Below are positions 19,212 through 29,392 of a stretch of 64,000 bases of DNA, in pieces. The notes below the pieces were generated by a model. The model worked only from the letters and a program-made list of their open reading frames with translations, was not told the DNA's origin and made no database searches. Where the stretch lies: positions 186,001 through 250,000 of the forward strand of contig DASVCN010000023.1 in assembly GCA_036381595.1 (NCBI GenBank), in the 5' to 3' direction. Origin of the DNA: Trueperaceae bacterium (GTDB lineage: Bacteria > Deinococcota > Deinococci > Deinococcales > Trueperaceae). The position numbers and the translations under genes are program-made. The number at the start of each line of letters is the position of its first letter. Position 1 is the first letter of the stretch.

Positions 19212-19778
19212 ATGGCAGTCATCGGATCGGCGGAAAGCAGCTCGGTAGCCAAGGCGGGGAGCGCGGAGACGTGGGTCGTTCTGGGGGCCCTGACGCTCGG
19301 CTGGACCCTCGGATTCGTCGGTAACTTCCTGCCCGAGGGAGCCATGAAACTCGGCTTCTGGGTCCTCTCGAGCATCGGCCTGATGACAGGGGCTACGCTG
19401 CTCGCCATACGCCACGTCACCGCGAACGTCATGCTGTCGGCCGGGCTGATGCTGCTCGTTGTCGGCGAGACCGTGGTCCACTCGCAAGGGCCGGGGGGCG
19501 CCGACGCCTTCGCAGCGGCGACCTATGCCTACTTCCCGGGTCTGCTGCTGGTTGCGCTCTCTGGCTGGGGTCCGCTCTGGATGAGGCTCGCCGCCCTCGT
19601 TTCCGCCCTTGCCTTCGTTGCCCACGCCTCGTCCCATGTACTCGGTGGAGCACCTGCGCCCGACGGTCCGTTGGCCGGCACCGGCTACGCCTTTCTTACG
19701 CTCACGGTCATCGGCTGGACCTGGGTGGTGAGCAGGCAGTGGGGACGACCGCCTGTTCGCCGGCCAACCGAAGTCTGA
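19212..19778 (+). CDS. Six-helix membrane protein of unknown function
   Basis: About 188 aa with six hydrophobic segments at roughly 17-38, 48-68, 72-92, 104-122, 126-146 and 158-178. ATG 19212 follows GGAGG; GTG codons a few bases upstream are possible but less well placed. His residues lie in or near helices (IRHVTANV, VVHSQGPGG, AHASSHVLGG), which may matter for metal or haem. It stands alone between the E2 gene and uvrC, with its own palindrome and promoter-like sequence upstream. I do not recognise the family. Confidence 0.65.
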   Translation: MAVIGSAESSSVAKAGSAETWVVLGALTLGWTLGFVGNFLPEGAMKLGFWVLSSIGLMTGATLLAIRHVTANVMLSAGLMLLVVGETVVHSQGPGGADAFAAATYAYFPGLLLVALSGWGPLWMRLAALVSALAFVAHASSHVLGGAPAPDGPLAGTGYAFLTLTVIGWTWVVSRQWGRPPVRRPTEV

Positions 19779-19872
19779 GGGCCCAAGAGCGCGGCCGATG
19801 GCCCCGGCTGAGCGCGCCCCCTGGAAGACACGGAGTTGCACGCGGCTGACGGGGAGCCGGGCTACCGCTCGC

Positions 19873-19878
19873 TAGAAT
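19873..19878 (+). promoter_or_regulatory. -10 element (TAGAAT) upstream of uvrC mini-ORF
   Basis: TAGAAT is followed by exactly six bases and the GTG at 19885. Transcription would start on that GTG. No good -35 is visible. Confidence 0.55.
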
Positions 19879-19884
19879 GGTGCC

Positions 19885-19923
19885 GTGAAGGACCGTTCCG
19901 CAGCTGACGGGAGGATGCGGTGA
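19885..19923 (+). CDS. Leaderless 12-codon upstream ORF coupled to uvrC
   Basis: GTG AAG GAC ... CGG TGA encodes [12 protein letters not shown] (first residue Met in vivo). Its stop TGA (19921-19923) overlaps the GTG start of uvrC (19920-19922) as GTGA. The start codon sits six bases behind TAGAAT, so it would be translated from the very 5' end of the mRNA. Its likely role is to deliver ribosomes to uvrC by termination-reinitiation. The same design occurs at 32133, 50661 and 59067. Confidence 0.45.
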   Translation: MKDRSAADGRMR

Positions 19924-21743
19924 AGCGCGGCGACCTGCCCGTGCTGCCCACCACTCCCGGTTGCTACCTGTTCCAGAACTCCAACGGCGAGATCATCTAC
20001 GTGGGCAAGGCGCTGAACCTGCGCAGTCGGGTGAGCTCCTACTTCGGCAGCTCGGCCGACCGGAAGGCGCAGCTCGTCGCGCACGAGGCCGTGAAGGTCG
20101 ACTTCATCGTCACCCAGAGCGAAGTCGAAGCCCTCATCCTCGAAGCCAACCTCATCAAGCGCTACAAGCCGCACTTCAACGTCGTCCTCAAGGACGACAA
20201 GAGCTATCCCTTCCTCAAGCTCACCGACGAGCCGTACCCCACCCTGATCTTCACCAGACGAGTCGTGAAGGACGGGGGAACCTACTTCGGCCCCTACCCC
20301 AACCCGGGGGTCGTGCGGCGGGTACTCGACCTCGTCTACTCCAACTTCCCGCTCCGCAAGAACAGCGGGGTCCCCATGAAGGCCCGCAGCAAACCGTGTC
20401 TGCGCTATCACATGGGGCGTTGCCTCGCGCCCTGCATCGGGGCGGTAGATCGAGAGGAGTACGGCAAGGTCGTCGAGCAGGTGCGGGCGTTCCTCGAGGG
20501 GCGGGTGCACGACACGGCGAAGATGTTGGAAGAGGAGATGCGGGGCGCCGCCGGGCGGCAGGATTTCGAGCTGGCCGGCGTCTACCGTGACAGGCTGCAG
20601 GCACTCAAGCGCATGACCGGTTTCGAGAGCGACGTGAGCCGCAACTCCGAGGAAGACCTCGACTTCCTGGGACTGGCGCAGGCCGGCAACTTCGCCATGG
20701 TCCAGCTCTTCCAGATGCGCCGCGGACGGGTCGTGGGCCACGACAAGCGCTTCCTCGCCAACGCCCAGGATGCCAGCAGGGCAGAGATACTCGAGCGGTT
20801 CATGAGCGAGTACTACGGCCAGGCGATGAGGGTGCCGCCACTCGTCCTGCTGCCCCCAGCCGATCTGGAGATGGGGGTGTGGACCGAGTTCCTGAGCGAA
20901 CGGGCCGGCCGCAGGGTCGAACTGCGGGTGCCGCGAAGGGGCGACAAGCTGGACCTGATGCGGATGGCAGAACGCAACGCCCGAACCGGCGTGGAGGCAG
21001 AGATCGCCCTGCTCGAGCGCCGCGGCGAAGCTCCCGGTGTCGGCGAGCTGCAGAGCCTCCTCGAGCTGGACGACCCGCCCTACCGGATCGAAGGGTTCGA
21101 CGTGAGCAACCTCATGGGCACCCACACGGTCGCAAGCATCGTGGTCTTCGAAGGCGGACGTGCCCGCAAGAGCGAGTACCGGCGGGTGCGGATCCGCGAC
21201 CTAGACAAGCCCGACGACTTCTTCAGCATGCATCAGGCCGTCTACCGCCGTTTCACCGGGACGCTGGCCGACAAGCTGCCGCAACCCGACCTTCTGCTCA
21301 TTGACGGCGGCAAGGGGCAGCTCTCGGCAGCGCGGCGTGCCTTGCGGGAGGCCGGGCTGGACATCCCGCTGGTGGGCCTCGCCAAGCGCCAGGAGACGCT
21401 CGTTACCCCTGCCGGCGACGAGATCGTCGTTCCCCACTCCCACCCGGGTCTCAAGCTGTTGATCAACGTCCGCGACGAGGCCCACCGCACAGCCGTAGGC
21501 TACAACCGAAACCGGCGCGGCAAGGCGATGACGAGGTCGGTGCTGGACGGAGTGCCAGGCATCGGTCCCAAGCGCCGCGATGCCCTGCTCGCGCACTTCT
21601 CCAGCGTCGAGCAGTTGCGTCGCGCCGACGTGGAGGAGTTGGCGAAGGTGCCCGGGGTTGGAGCCGCGGCCGCGGGCGCCGTCAAGGCGTACTTCGGTAG
21701 CGACTCGGCCGAGCGCGGTGTGGAGCAGCCGCCCGGTGACTGA
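19920..21743 (+). CDS. uvrC: Excinuclease ABC subunit C
   Basis: 607 aa. The dual nuclease of nucleotide excision repair, making both incisions around the lesion in the UvrB-DNA complex. Domains: GIY-YIG nuclease (about 8-90; [25 protein letters not shown]), Cys-bearing [18 protein letters not shown] motif (about 200-235; [20 protein letters not shown]), RNase H-like C-terminal nuclease (about 370-530; [29 protein letters not shown]) and tandem helix-hairpin-helix ([16 protein letters not shown]...[12 protein letters not shown]). The GTG start is preceded by GGGAGG and is overlapped by the stop of a 12-codon leaderless ORF. The metal ATPase gene follows after 14 bases. Confidence 0.97.
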   Translation: MKRGDLPVLPTTPGCYLFQNSNGEIIYVGKALNLRSRVSSYFGSSADRKAQLVAHEAVKVDFIVTQSEVEALILEANLIKRYKPHFNVVLKDDKSYPFLKLTDEPYPTLIFTRRVVKDGGTYFGPYPNPGVVRRVLDLVYSNFPLRKNSGVPMKARSKPCLRYHMGRCLAPCIGAVDREEYGKVVEQVRAFLEGRVHDTAKMLEEEMRGAAGRQDFELAGVYRDRLQALKRMTGFESDVSRNSEEDLDFLGLAQAGNFAMVQLFQMRRGRVVGHDKRFLANAQDASRAEILERFMSEYYGQAMRVPPLVLLPPADLEMGVWTEFLSERAGRRVELRVPRRGDKLDLMRMAERNARTGVEAEIALLERRGEAPGVGELQSLLELDDPPYRIEGFDVSNLMGTHTVASIVVFEGGRARKSEYRRVRIRDLDKPDDFFSMHQAVYRRFTGTLADKLPQPDLLLIDGGKGQLSAARRALREAGLDIPLVGLAKRQETLVTPAGDEIVVPHSHPGLKLLINVRDEAHRTAVGYNRNRRGKAMTRSVLDGVPGIGPKRRDALLAHFSSVEQLRRADVEELAKVPGVGAAAAGAVKAYFGSDSAERGVEQPPGD

Positions 21744-21757
21744 GCTGTGACCGGACG

Positions 21758-23680
21758 GTGACCACCGAGGCGAGGACGAGGCAGCGGCCTTCGGTCGGAA
21801 GGAGAGCGGCCGGGCGACCCTGGTACGGCGGCGCCAAGGGCCGACTGGTCCTCACCACCGGGGTGCTGCTCACTCTAGGCACGTTGCTGGCCCTGCTCTT
21901 CCCGGCTTCTGCGCGCTGGAGTTTCTCGGCCGCCACTCTGGTAGGCGTCTGGCCCCTGGCCGTGAAGGCCGCACGCGGAGCCGCTCGCGGATCTCCGTTC
22001 ACGATAAACACCCTCATAACCCTTGCCGCGCTGGGCGCGGTCGCGATAGGGGAAGCTGCCGAGGGAGCGATCGTCGTCTTCCTCTTCGCCATCGGCGAGC
22101 TGCTCGAGAGCGTCGCTGCCGGACGTGCGAGGTCCAGCATCAGGGAGCTCGCCCGGTTGGCGCCCAGCAACGCTCTCCTGATCGAAGAGGGCGGAACGAT
22201 CAGGGAGGTCGGCGCCGCGTCGCTCGAAGCGGGTCAGCTGGTCCAGGTGAGGCCGGGCGCGCGCATACCGGCAGACGGCAGGGTAGTCGAGGGGGACTCG
22301 GCGATCGACGAGTCGGCCGTGACCGGGGAGAGCATCGCCAGATCGAAGGGAGCGGGCGAGCAGGTGTTCGCGGGGAGCATCAGCACCGACGGCACGCTCA
22401 TCGTACGGGTTGAGCAACCTCCCTCGCAGAGCGCCATAGCCCGGATCATCCAACTGGTGGAGGAAGCGGAGAGTCACAAGGCCCCGGTACGGCGATTCAT
22501 CGACAGCTTCAGCCGCGTCTACACGCCGGTTGCGATGCTGCTGGCCGCTCTGGTCGCAACGATGCCGCCGCTGCTGGCAGGAGCCTCCCTCGAGGCGTGG
22601 GTCTACCGCGGGCTGGCGATACTGCTCATCGCCTGCCCCTGCGCCCTGGTGCTGTCGGTGCCGGCCGCGATCACATCGGCGATCAGCGCAGGGGCCCGGG
22701 CGGGCCTGCTGCTCAAGGGCGGCGCCGCGCTCGAAGCGATCGGTACGGTGGTGACCGTGGCGTTCGACAAGACCGGAACGATCACGAGTAACGCCCTGCA
22801 GGTCACCGATGTGATCCCGCTCCGGGGCGATGCGGAGGAGGTGGTCGCCCTGGCAGCGGCGGTGGAGAGCTTCTCCTCCCATCCGCTGGCGGCAGCGATC
22901 AGCCGCCGGGCGGCCGGTCTCGAGCTGCCTCTCGCCAGCGCTGGCCGGGCCATCGCCGGACAGGCGGCGAGTGCGATCGTCAACGGGCAGAACTACTCGG
23001 TCGGTTCTCCCCGCTACGCCTCGCATACTTCGCCCATGGGGACGCAGGTGGAACTGGCCATCGAACGACTCGAGGAGGAGGGCAAGACCGTCGTCGTCCT
23101 GCTGGAGGAGCACACTCCGCGGGGCATCCTGGCCGTTCGCGACGAGCCACGACCGGAGGCGAGCGAGGTGATCTCGCGGTTGCGCAAGATGGGCGTCGCC
23201 ACGGTGATGCTCACGGGGGACAACTCCCGGACCGCCGCGTCGGTTGCCGACCGGTTGCGGTTGGAGGTGCGTGCCGAACTGCTTCCCGAGGAGAAACTCC
23301 GCGCCATCGAGGTGTTGGCCCGCCGCGGTCCCGTCGCGATGGTGGGGGACGGGATCAACGACGCTCCGGCGCTCGCCCGGGCGAACGTGGGCATAGCGAT
23401 AGGCGCAGGCACCGACGTAGCCCTCGAAAGCGCCGACGCAGCACTCCTGCGCGAGGGGATCGGCGGCGTGCCCGACCTGTTCCGGCTTTCACGCGCGACC
23501 ATGCGCAACATCCGGCAGAACATCGGCTTCGCCCTCGGGCTGAAGGCGCTGTTCCTGGTGACGACCCTGCTCGGCATCACCGGACTCTGGCCCGCCATCC
23601 TCGCAGACACGGGAGCTACCGTGCTGGTGACGAGCAACGCCCTGCGACTGCTCCGTTTCGACTTCGGGGACCGGACCTAG
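21758..23680 (+). CDS. Heavy-metal P1B-type ATPase (Zn/Cd/Co-like)
   Basis: 640 aa. Exports divalent or monovalent metal ions at the cost of ATP. Features: about eight membrane helices; the actuator TGES in DESAVTGESIARS; metal site CPC (Cys293-Pro-Cys295, IACPCALVLS); phosphorylation Asp337 in DKTGTIT; SSHPLAAAI (HP motif); MLTGDNSRTAASVA; and GDGINDAPALARANVGIAIG. There is no N-terminal HMA/CXXC metal-binding domain, only a short basic tail. The C-terminal helix carries a conserved-type Asp (LADTGATVLVTSNALRLLR), which points to the ZntA/CadA (P1B-2) group. GTG start, 14 bases after uvrC, so it is probably read from the same transcript. Confidence 0.9.
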   Translation: MTTEARTRQRPSVGRRAAGRPWYGGAKGRLVLTTGVLLTLGTLLALLFPASARWSFSAATLVGVWPLAVKAARGAARGSPFTINTLITLAALGAVAIGEAAEGAIVVFLFAIGELLESVAAGRARSSIRELARLAPSNALLIEEGGTIREVGAASLEAGQLVQVRPGARIPADGRVVEGDSAIDESAVTGESIARSKGAGEQVFAGSISTDGTLIVRVEQPPSQSAIARIIQLVEEAESHKAPVRRFIDSFSRVYTPVAMLLAALVATMPPLLAGASLEAWVYRGLAILLIACPCALVLSVPAAITSAISAGARAGLLLKGGAALEAIGTVVTVAFDKTGTITSNALQVTDVIPLRGDAEEVVALAAAVESFSSHPLAAAISRRAAGLELPLASAGRAIAGQAASAIVNGQNYSVGSPRYASHTSPMGTQVELAIERLEEEGKTVVVLLEEHTPRGILAVRDEPRPEASEVISRLRKMGVATVMLTGDNSRTAASVADRLRLEVRAELLPEEKLRAIEVLARRGPVAMVGDGINDAPALARANVGIAIGAGTDVALESADAALLREGIGGVPDLFRLSRATMRNIRQNIGFALGLKALFLVTTLLGITGLWPAILADTGATVLVTSNALRLLRFDFGDRT

Positions 23681-23684
23681 GGCA

Positions 23685-23700
23685 GAGGCCCTCAGGCCTC
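23685..23700. terminator. Short hairpin between convergent metal ATPase and GNAT genes
   Basis: GAGGCC (23685-23690), loop CTCA, GGCCTC (23695-23700). It overlaps the stop codon of the minus-strand gene. There is no T run, so intrinsic termination is uncertain. Confidence 0.3.
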
Positions 23701-24294
23701 CTCCCTGCTCAGTCGCTGACTCCTGGCCACCCTTCCGGTAGCCCCGCTACCGCCAGGGTTCCGCGGCAGTTCCTGGCGCTTCGAGCGCCAGGCCCCCTTG
23801 TGCAGTTCCATCTGGACGTCCACCCTGCCGCCCGCGGCCGGCAGGCGCCTGACCTCCCCGAACCCGACCTTCTTGAAGGCGGCCTGCGCGCGCGGGTTGT
23901 CCTCGAACGTCGATAGCCGCACCAGGTCGAGTCCCAGCACGTCGAAGGCGTACTCCAGCAGAGCCTCGATCGCCTCGGGTCCGTAACCCCTGCCCCAGTG
24001 GCTCTTCTCGCCGATGATTATGCCGAGGGTCGCGCGCGAACCACGGATGTCGTAGAGCTCGATGGTGCCGATGTAGTCGTCGTTCTCGTCGAACACGCCG
24101 AAGGTGAGGCGGTCGGCGCGACGGGTGTCGGCCCGGAGGACCCGCTTGAGCAGCCATAGCGGCATCCGGTTGGGCGGGGTGCCGTTCAGGTAGGAGATCT
24201 CCGGGTCCTTGAAGTGGGAGTGGACGCGGCGCCAGTCGGCAGGGGCTAGGTCGTCGAGCGGGCGGAGTCGCACGCGTCCGAAGGATGGCCACAT
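23692..24294 (-). CDS. GNAT-family N-acetyltransferase (RimJ/RimL-like)
   Basis: About 200 aa. The RimJ/RimL-type GNAT fold shows in VRLRPLDDLAPADW, the strand LTFGVFDENDDYIGTIELYDI, the acetyl-CoA motif IIIGEKSHWGRGYGPEAIEALLEYAFD (with the Q/RxxGxG/A-like GRGYGPE) and RLSTFEDNPRAQAAFKKVGF. Two ATGs lie six bases apart. The second (24294) is exactly six bases behind minus-strand TAGACT (24301-24306), the leaderless spacing seen elsewhere here, so it is preferred over 24300. The substrate (ribosomal protein, other protein or small molecule) cannot be told from sequence. The C-terminal ~30 residues are basic and Arg/Ser/Gly-rich. Confidence 0.85.
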   Translation of the reverse strand: MWPSFGRVRLRPLDDLAPADWRRVHSHFKDPEISYLNGTPPNRMPLWLLKRVLRADTRRADRLTFGVFDENDDYIGTIELYDIRGSRATLGIIIGEKSHWGRGYGPEAIEALLEYAFDVLGLDLVRLSTFEDNPRAQAAFKKVGFGEVRRLPAAGGRVDVQMELHKGAWRSKRQELPRNPGGSGATGRVARSQRLSREEA

Positions 24295-24399
24295 GGGCAT
24301 AGTCTACTGCCGGCCCCTGCGGTCACCTGCCATCAGGCTTGCAGTCGAACGCCGCTCCGACGGCGCTATAGTGAGGTCCGACCGGCACGGAAGGGAACG

Positions 24400-25389
<990 letters not shown>

Positions 25390-25390
25390 G

Positions 25391-26257
25391 GTGATCAGCG
25401 CCCGCAGCCGCAACCTGCTCGACCGCTACTCGCTCGCCGCCCGCTACCTCAGTCGGGAGTCGGGGGAGCGAACCGCCAAGGAGGCTGGGCAGAGCGTCGA
25501 GTTCCACGACTTCCGCCCCTACCAGTCGGGCGACGAGCTGCGCTACGTCGACTGGAAAGCCTATGCCCGCACCGGCCGCCTCTATACCCGGCTCCACCAG
25601 GCCGAGCGAACGATCCGCCTTCACATCCTCATCGACGTGAGCCGCTCGATGCGAGTGGGCGGCAAGGGGGCATATTCGGAGCGATTGGCGCAACTGCTCG
25701 CGTACGTGGGCCAACGTGACGCACGCAGCCAGGTCCACCTGACCGACGGCAGCCACGGCCGGCCGGTTCAGGGACTGCGGACGATCGGTGAGAGCTGGGA
25801 GCTGATCGAGTCGGCTTCGAGCCGCAAGGAGGGTCCCCTGCCGGCCCATGCGATCCGGGAGTTCGCTCTCGCGGGCCCGAGCGAGCCGGGAGCGGCCCTG
25901 GTGCTCGTCATCTCCGACCTCTTCGAGGAGGCGCCGCTCAAGCCGGCGCTCACTGCCCTGAAGGCGCGCGGCCTCGACGCATCCTTCCTGCAGGTCGTGG
26001 CCAGGGAGGATCTCGAACCCGAGGCGGGCAGGCTCGAGCTGATCGACTCCGAGACGGGCGAGAAGCTCGAGGTCACTCCTCTGGAGGCGAACGCATACCG
26101 GCGGGCGGTTCGCGAGTTCGTCGCCCGGCGGCGTAGCGAGATCATCGAGGCGGGCTTCCGCCACGTCCTCCTCCCGGTTCCCCCGGCCAGCGGCGACGAG
26201 TTGGAAAGGGAGGCGTTCGCCGCGTTGCTCCGCGCCGGCATCCTCGAGAAACGTTGA
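25391..26257 (+). CDS. DUF58 domain protein, partner of MoxR
   Basis: 288 aa. It begins with the DUF58 hallmark FHDFRPYQSGDELRYVDWKAYARTGRLYTRLHQ (about 38-70) and continues into a VWA-like fold with the MIDAS-type LIDVSRSMRVGG (DxSxS, near 80-90) and a second strand LVLVISDLFEEAP. Unlike many DUF58 proteins it lacks N-terminal membrane helices and is probably soluble. GTG start one base after the MoxR stop shows tight coupling. By analogy it is a client or adaptor of the MoxR ATPase. The kinase gene follows 78 bases later. Confidence 0.88.
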   Translation: MISARSRNLLDRYSLAARYLSRESGERTAKEAGQSVEFHDFRPYQSGDELRYVDWKAYARTGRLYTRLHQAERTIRLHILIDVSRSMRVGGKGAYSERLAQLLAYVGQRDARSQVHLTDGSHGRPVQGLRTIGESWELIESASSRKEGPLPAHAIREFALAGPSEPGAALVLVISDLFEEAPLKPALTALKARGLDASFLQVVAREDLEPEAGRLELIDSETGEKLEVTPLEANAYRRAVREFVARRRSEIIEAGFRHVLLPVPPASGDELEREAFAALLRAGILEKR

Positions 26258-26335
26258 GGGAGACGCCTGTCCCACGGCTTCTCGAGTGGGAAGCCTTGCA
26301 TCGCAGCCTTCCTCGGCTCGCTACGATGAGCGCGC

Positions 26336-27133
26336 GTGAGAGTGATAGGCCAACACTTCGGGGGTTACCAGGTGATCCGCGAGATCGGCCAGGGCGCCGT
26401 GTCGCGGGTCTTCCTGGCCAGCGACGGACGGCGTGTCAAGGCGGTCAAGCTGTTCCGTCCCGAGCACGTTGCGCGAGCCCGGCGCGAGCTGACCTACGGG
26501 CGGGATCTGGATCACCCGAACCTCAACCCGGTCGAGGACTGGCTCGAGTTGGCCGGCCGACCCGGCGTGGTGATGCCGTACGTTCCGGGCGTACTGCTCA
26601 GCAGGTGGCGCGACGCCGGCGACCGGCGGTCCTTCCTGGGAGCCATGAAGGGCGTCCTCCAGGCGCTAGCGCACCTCCACGACCTGGGCATCGTGCACCG
26701 TGACGTGAAACCAGAGAACATCCTCGTCGACCGTTCCGGCCAGTCGGTCCTGGTCGACTACGACCTCGCGACCGGAGTAGATGCCGTCGGGGAGTCGATC
26801 ACCGCCGCAGGTACGGTGGCGTTCATCAGCCCTGAACAGGCGCGAGGGGAACCGGCGTTGCCGGGGAGCGACCTCTACTCGGTAGGCGTGATCCTCTACT
26901 GGGGGCTCACCGGGGAGGTCCCGTTCACCGGCTCGGTGGAGCAGGTGATGCGAGCTCACGCCCGCAAGAGCCCGCCGGCGGCACGTGGGATCGACCCAGA
27001 CCTCGAGGCGTTCGAACCGCTTCTCGAGAAGCTGCTCGCCAAGGAGCCGGACAAGCGGTACCGTTACGCCCTCGAGGTGCTGGGGGAGCTCGAGTTGATC
27101 GAGAGTAGGACGTTCGGCGAGAAACAGGTCTGA
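26336..27133 (+). CDS. Hanks-type serine/threonine protein kinase (kinase domain only)
   Basis: 265 aa, just the catalytic domain and no membrane helix or PASTA repeats. Visible: Gly-rich loop GQGAVSRV (18-25), ATP-anchoring Lys38 (VKAVKLF), catalytic loop HRDVKPEN (121-128, Asp123), and the Mg-binding Asp141 in DYD (the usual DFG is replaced by Asp-Tyr-Asp), then GTVAFISPEQA for the APE motif and DLYSVGVILYWGLTGEVPF. Key catalytic residues are present, so activity is likely. Start GTG 26336, eight bases after TACGAT (26322-26327), so the mRNA has little or no leader. It follows MoxR-DUF58 and may phosphorylate one of them; this is conjecture. Confidence 0.9.
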   Translation: MRVIGQHFGGYQVIREIGQGAVSRVFLASDGRRVKAVKLFRPEHVARARRELTYGRDLDHPNLNPVEDWLELAGRPGVVMPYVPGVLLSRWRDAGDRRSFLGAMKGVLQALAHLHDLGIVHRDVKPENILVDRSGQSVLVDYDLATGVDAVGESITAAGTVAFISPEQARGEPALPGSDLYSVGVILYWGLTGEVPFTGSVEQVMRAHARKSPPAARGIDPDLEAFEPLLEKLLAKEPDKRYRYALEVLGELELIESRTFGEKQV

Positions 27134-27183
27134 TCCCCTGGCCGAGACCCGGCCCTGCCCTCCGGGCCCACTACTCCTTTGGA

Positions 27184-27189
27184 TAGAAT
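27184..27189 (+). promoter_or_regulatory. -10 element (TAGAAT) for the permease gene, leaderless
   Basis: TAGAAT followed by exactly six bases and the GTG start at 27196. There is no Shine-Dalgarno sequence in between, so the gene would be translated from a 5'-terminal start codon. Confidence 0.6.
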
Positions 27190-27195
27190 GCCTGC

Positions 27196-29391
27196 GTGAA
27201 CGAACGCGTCGCCGTCGCGCTCATGGGCATCGTGGGCGTTGCCGGCTTCCTGCTCGCACCGTGGGCGGCGCTCAACCGTGAGATCGGTGCGCGCAGCAGC
27301 GTGCTGCTTCTGCCCGACCGGGTCTACGATTTCACCGGCCGCACCGACCCGGTGGCGATCGCCGGCCTGGGAATCGTCTTCGCCCTGGGGCTCGTCGCCT
27401 TCGCTGCTCTCGTCGCCTCGGCCTGGGTGGGCGGACGAGCCCGCTTCATCATCTGGTTGGCGGCCGGCCTGACGCTGCTCGTGTCCACCGCCTGGGGGCT
27501 CGACCGTGTCGGAGAAGGCGTCGGCGACGCGCGCAGGAACGCCTTCCTCGACGAGGTAGAGCAGGCGATCGAGCGCCCCCGCGGGAACCGCGACATCGAA
27601 GCGCTCGTGCGGTTGCTGGCCCAGGAAGACGGGCAGTCGCTGGCGGAGTTGCGGAGCGAAGCCGAGGCGGCCGGGCTGAACGTACGGCGGTTGCCCTACT
27701 CCCGGACGGGAATGGGATTGTCCGCCTTCCTGGCGGTTGCCATCGGCCTCGCCACGATCGGCCTGGGCCTGAGGCTCGTGCCGAGGCTCTCCCGGGCTGT
27801 CGACCGGGTACTGGACGTCGCCGCCGTTCCGGCGGTATCGATACTGCTCGCGCTGCTGGCGACCGCGGTGGTGGTGCTGGTGCTCCAGCCGACGCCGGTG
27901 GGCGACGACCTCGTTGCGACAGGTCCGCTCATGTGGCTCGCAGGGCGTCTAGACACCGTCTGGTACGCCCTCCAGTCGTTGTTCGCCGACTCATTGGGCA
28001 CCCTCTCGGGCTTCCTCGACTCCCTCAAGTTCACGACTCCGCTGATATTCACCGGCCTCGCGGTGGCCTTCGCCTTCCGCGCCGGACTGTTCAACATCGG
28101 TGCCCCCGGGCAGATGGTCCTCGGCGCTCTCGGAGCCGCCGGCGTCGCGATCTACATGCCCGGTCCCAAGGCGCTCGTCCTGCCGCTGGCGATCGTCGCC
28201 TCGGCACTGTTCGGTGGCCTGTGGGGCGCGCTGCCGGGCTGGCTCAAGGCTCGCTTCGGCGCCAACGAGGTCATCAACACCATCCTCCTCAACTACATAG
28301 CCGCGTCGATCCTTCTGTTCGTGCTGTCCGACAGGCCGACCTTCTCCGCCTCGGCCCTCAACGTCATCCGCATGCTCGGGGTCGCCGTCGTGGTGATCGG
28401 CATCCTGCTGCTCATCCCGCCCGTCAGGAGGCTACTGAGCCGGGCCCCGAGAGTTTCGTTCGCCGTGATCGGGGTGCTGGTGCTCGTTGCGATGGTCGCG
28501 GTCGCCGCGCCGGTAGCCAACGAGCCACCCGTCATCGTCGAACTGCCCTTCAAGGCGCCCGGCTACGAGCCGGAAACCTACCCGCTGCGGCCGCAGGGGC
28601 GGATACCGCAGATCGGCGCGCTGGTGAGCTCGACGGACGGCTTCGACCTGGCCGCCTGGCTGGCGCCCCTCATCGGCCTGACGGCACTGGCGCTCGCACC
28701 CCGCCTCGATGTGCGGCGGACCGGGCCGCGGGTCCTGTTCGGCGTGGCCGCCTGGGGCATCTCCTACCTCGTGTTAGCGCTGTTCGGCCTGCGCACCGTG
28801 GAGTTCGATGTACCGCCTACCAACCTCAACCTCTCGTTCCTCATCGCGCTGCTGGCAGCGGCATTCATGCAGGTGCTGCTCTGGCGTACCAAGTGGGGCT
28901 ACGACCTTCGGGCGGTGGGCGTGTCTCCCAAGGCGGCCGAGTACGGAGGCGCCGACATCGGCGGGAATGTGATCTTCGCGATGGCCGTAGGCGGAGCCTT
29001 CGCTGGCTTGACCGCCACTCACTACGTTCTCGGCGGCGCATTGGACGAGTACGCCCTTCGTCAGTCGCTCCCCACGGGCGACGGCTTCGACGGCATAGCC
29101 GTGGCGCTGCTGGGCGGCAACACGCCGGTAGGCGTAGTACTCTCGGCGTTCCTATTCGGCGTCCTGAAGCACGGCGGCTCTGTTCTGAGCATCACCATGG
29201 CGAACCTCACCCGTGACGTCGTTAGCACCATCCTGGCGCTCATCGTCCTCTTCATCGCGGCCCGCGGCTTCCTGCCGGACCGGATCACCAACCCGCTGCG
29301 GCGCCAGTCGCAGGCGTACGAGGAGCAGGATCCCAGGCTCAAGGCTCCGATCGACGCGCCCGCCCGGCCACTGCGCAGCGAGGAGGGGTGA
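27196..29391 (+). CDS. ABC transporter permease, BMP/nucleoside-uptake type (YufP-like), with N-terminal extension
   Basis: 731 aa. The BPD_transp_2 permease core (about 270-715, interrupted by extra helices) shows FTGLAVAFAFRAGLFNIGAPGQM and FGANEVINTILLNYIA, then near the C-terminus GVSPKAAEYGGADIGGNV, all typical of the YufP/NupP-like subunit of nucleoside or BMP-family ABC importers. Family members are about 350-400 aa. Here ~200 extra N-terminal residues add three or four helices and a charged loop (about 105-170), and ~150 residues are inserted mid-core. GTG start, leaderless promoter at 27184. The partner permease follows one base later; no ATPase or binding-protein gene is adjacent. 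Confidence 0.85.
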   Translation: MNERVAVALMGIVGVAGFLLAPWAALNREIGARSSVLLLPDRVYDFTGRTDPVAIAGLGIVFALGLVAFAALVASAWVGGRARFIIWLAAGLTLLVSTAWGLDRVGEGVGDARRNAFLDEVEQAIERPRGNRDIEALVRLLAQEDGQSLAELRSEAEAAGLNVRRLPYSRTGMGLSAFLAVAIGLATIGLGLRLVPRLSRAVDRVLDVAAVPAVSILLALLATAVVVLVLQPTPVGDDLVATGPLMWLAGRLDTVWYALQSLFADSLGTLSGFLDSLKFTTPLIFTGLAVAFAFRAGLFNIGAPGQMVLGALGAAGVAIYMPGPKALVLPLAIVASALFGGLWGALPGWLKARFGANEVINTILLNYIAASILLFVLSDRPTFSASALNVIRMLGVAVVVIGILLLIPPVRRLLSRAPRVSFAVIGVLVLVAMVAVAAPVANEPPVIVELPFKAPGYEPETYPLRPQGRIPQIGALVSSTDGFDLAAWLAPLIGLTALALAPRLDVRRTGPRVLFGVAAWGISYLVLALFGLRTVEFDVPPTNLNLSFLIALLAAAFMQVLLWRTKWGYDLRAVGVSPKAAEYGGADIGGNVIFAMAVGGAFAGLTATHYVLGGALDEYALRQSLPTGDGFDGIAVALLGGNTPVGVVLSAFLFGVLKHGGSVLSITMANLTRDVVSTILALIVLFIAARGFLPDRITNPLRRQSQAYEEQDPRLKAPIDAPARPLRSEEG

Positions 29392-29392
29392 C

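Noticed and set aside
19780-19923. Deinococcus radiation/desiccation response motif (RDRM) ahead of uvrC; also searched ahead of ruvA
   Set aside because: No TTATGTCATTGACATAA-like palindrome is visible at either gene.
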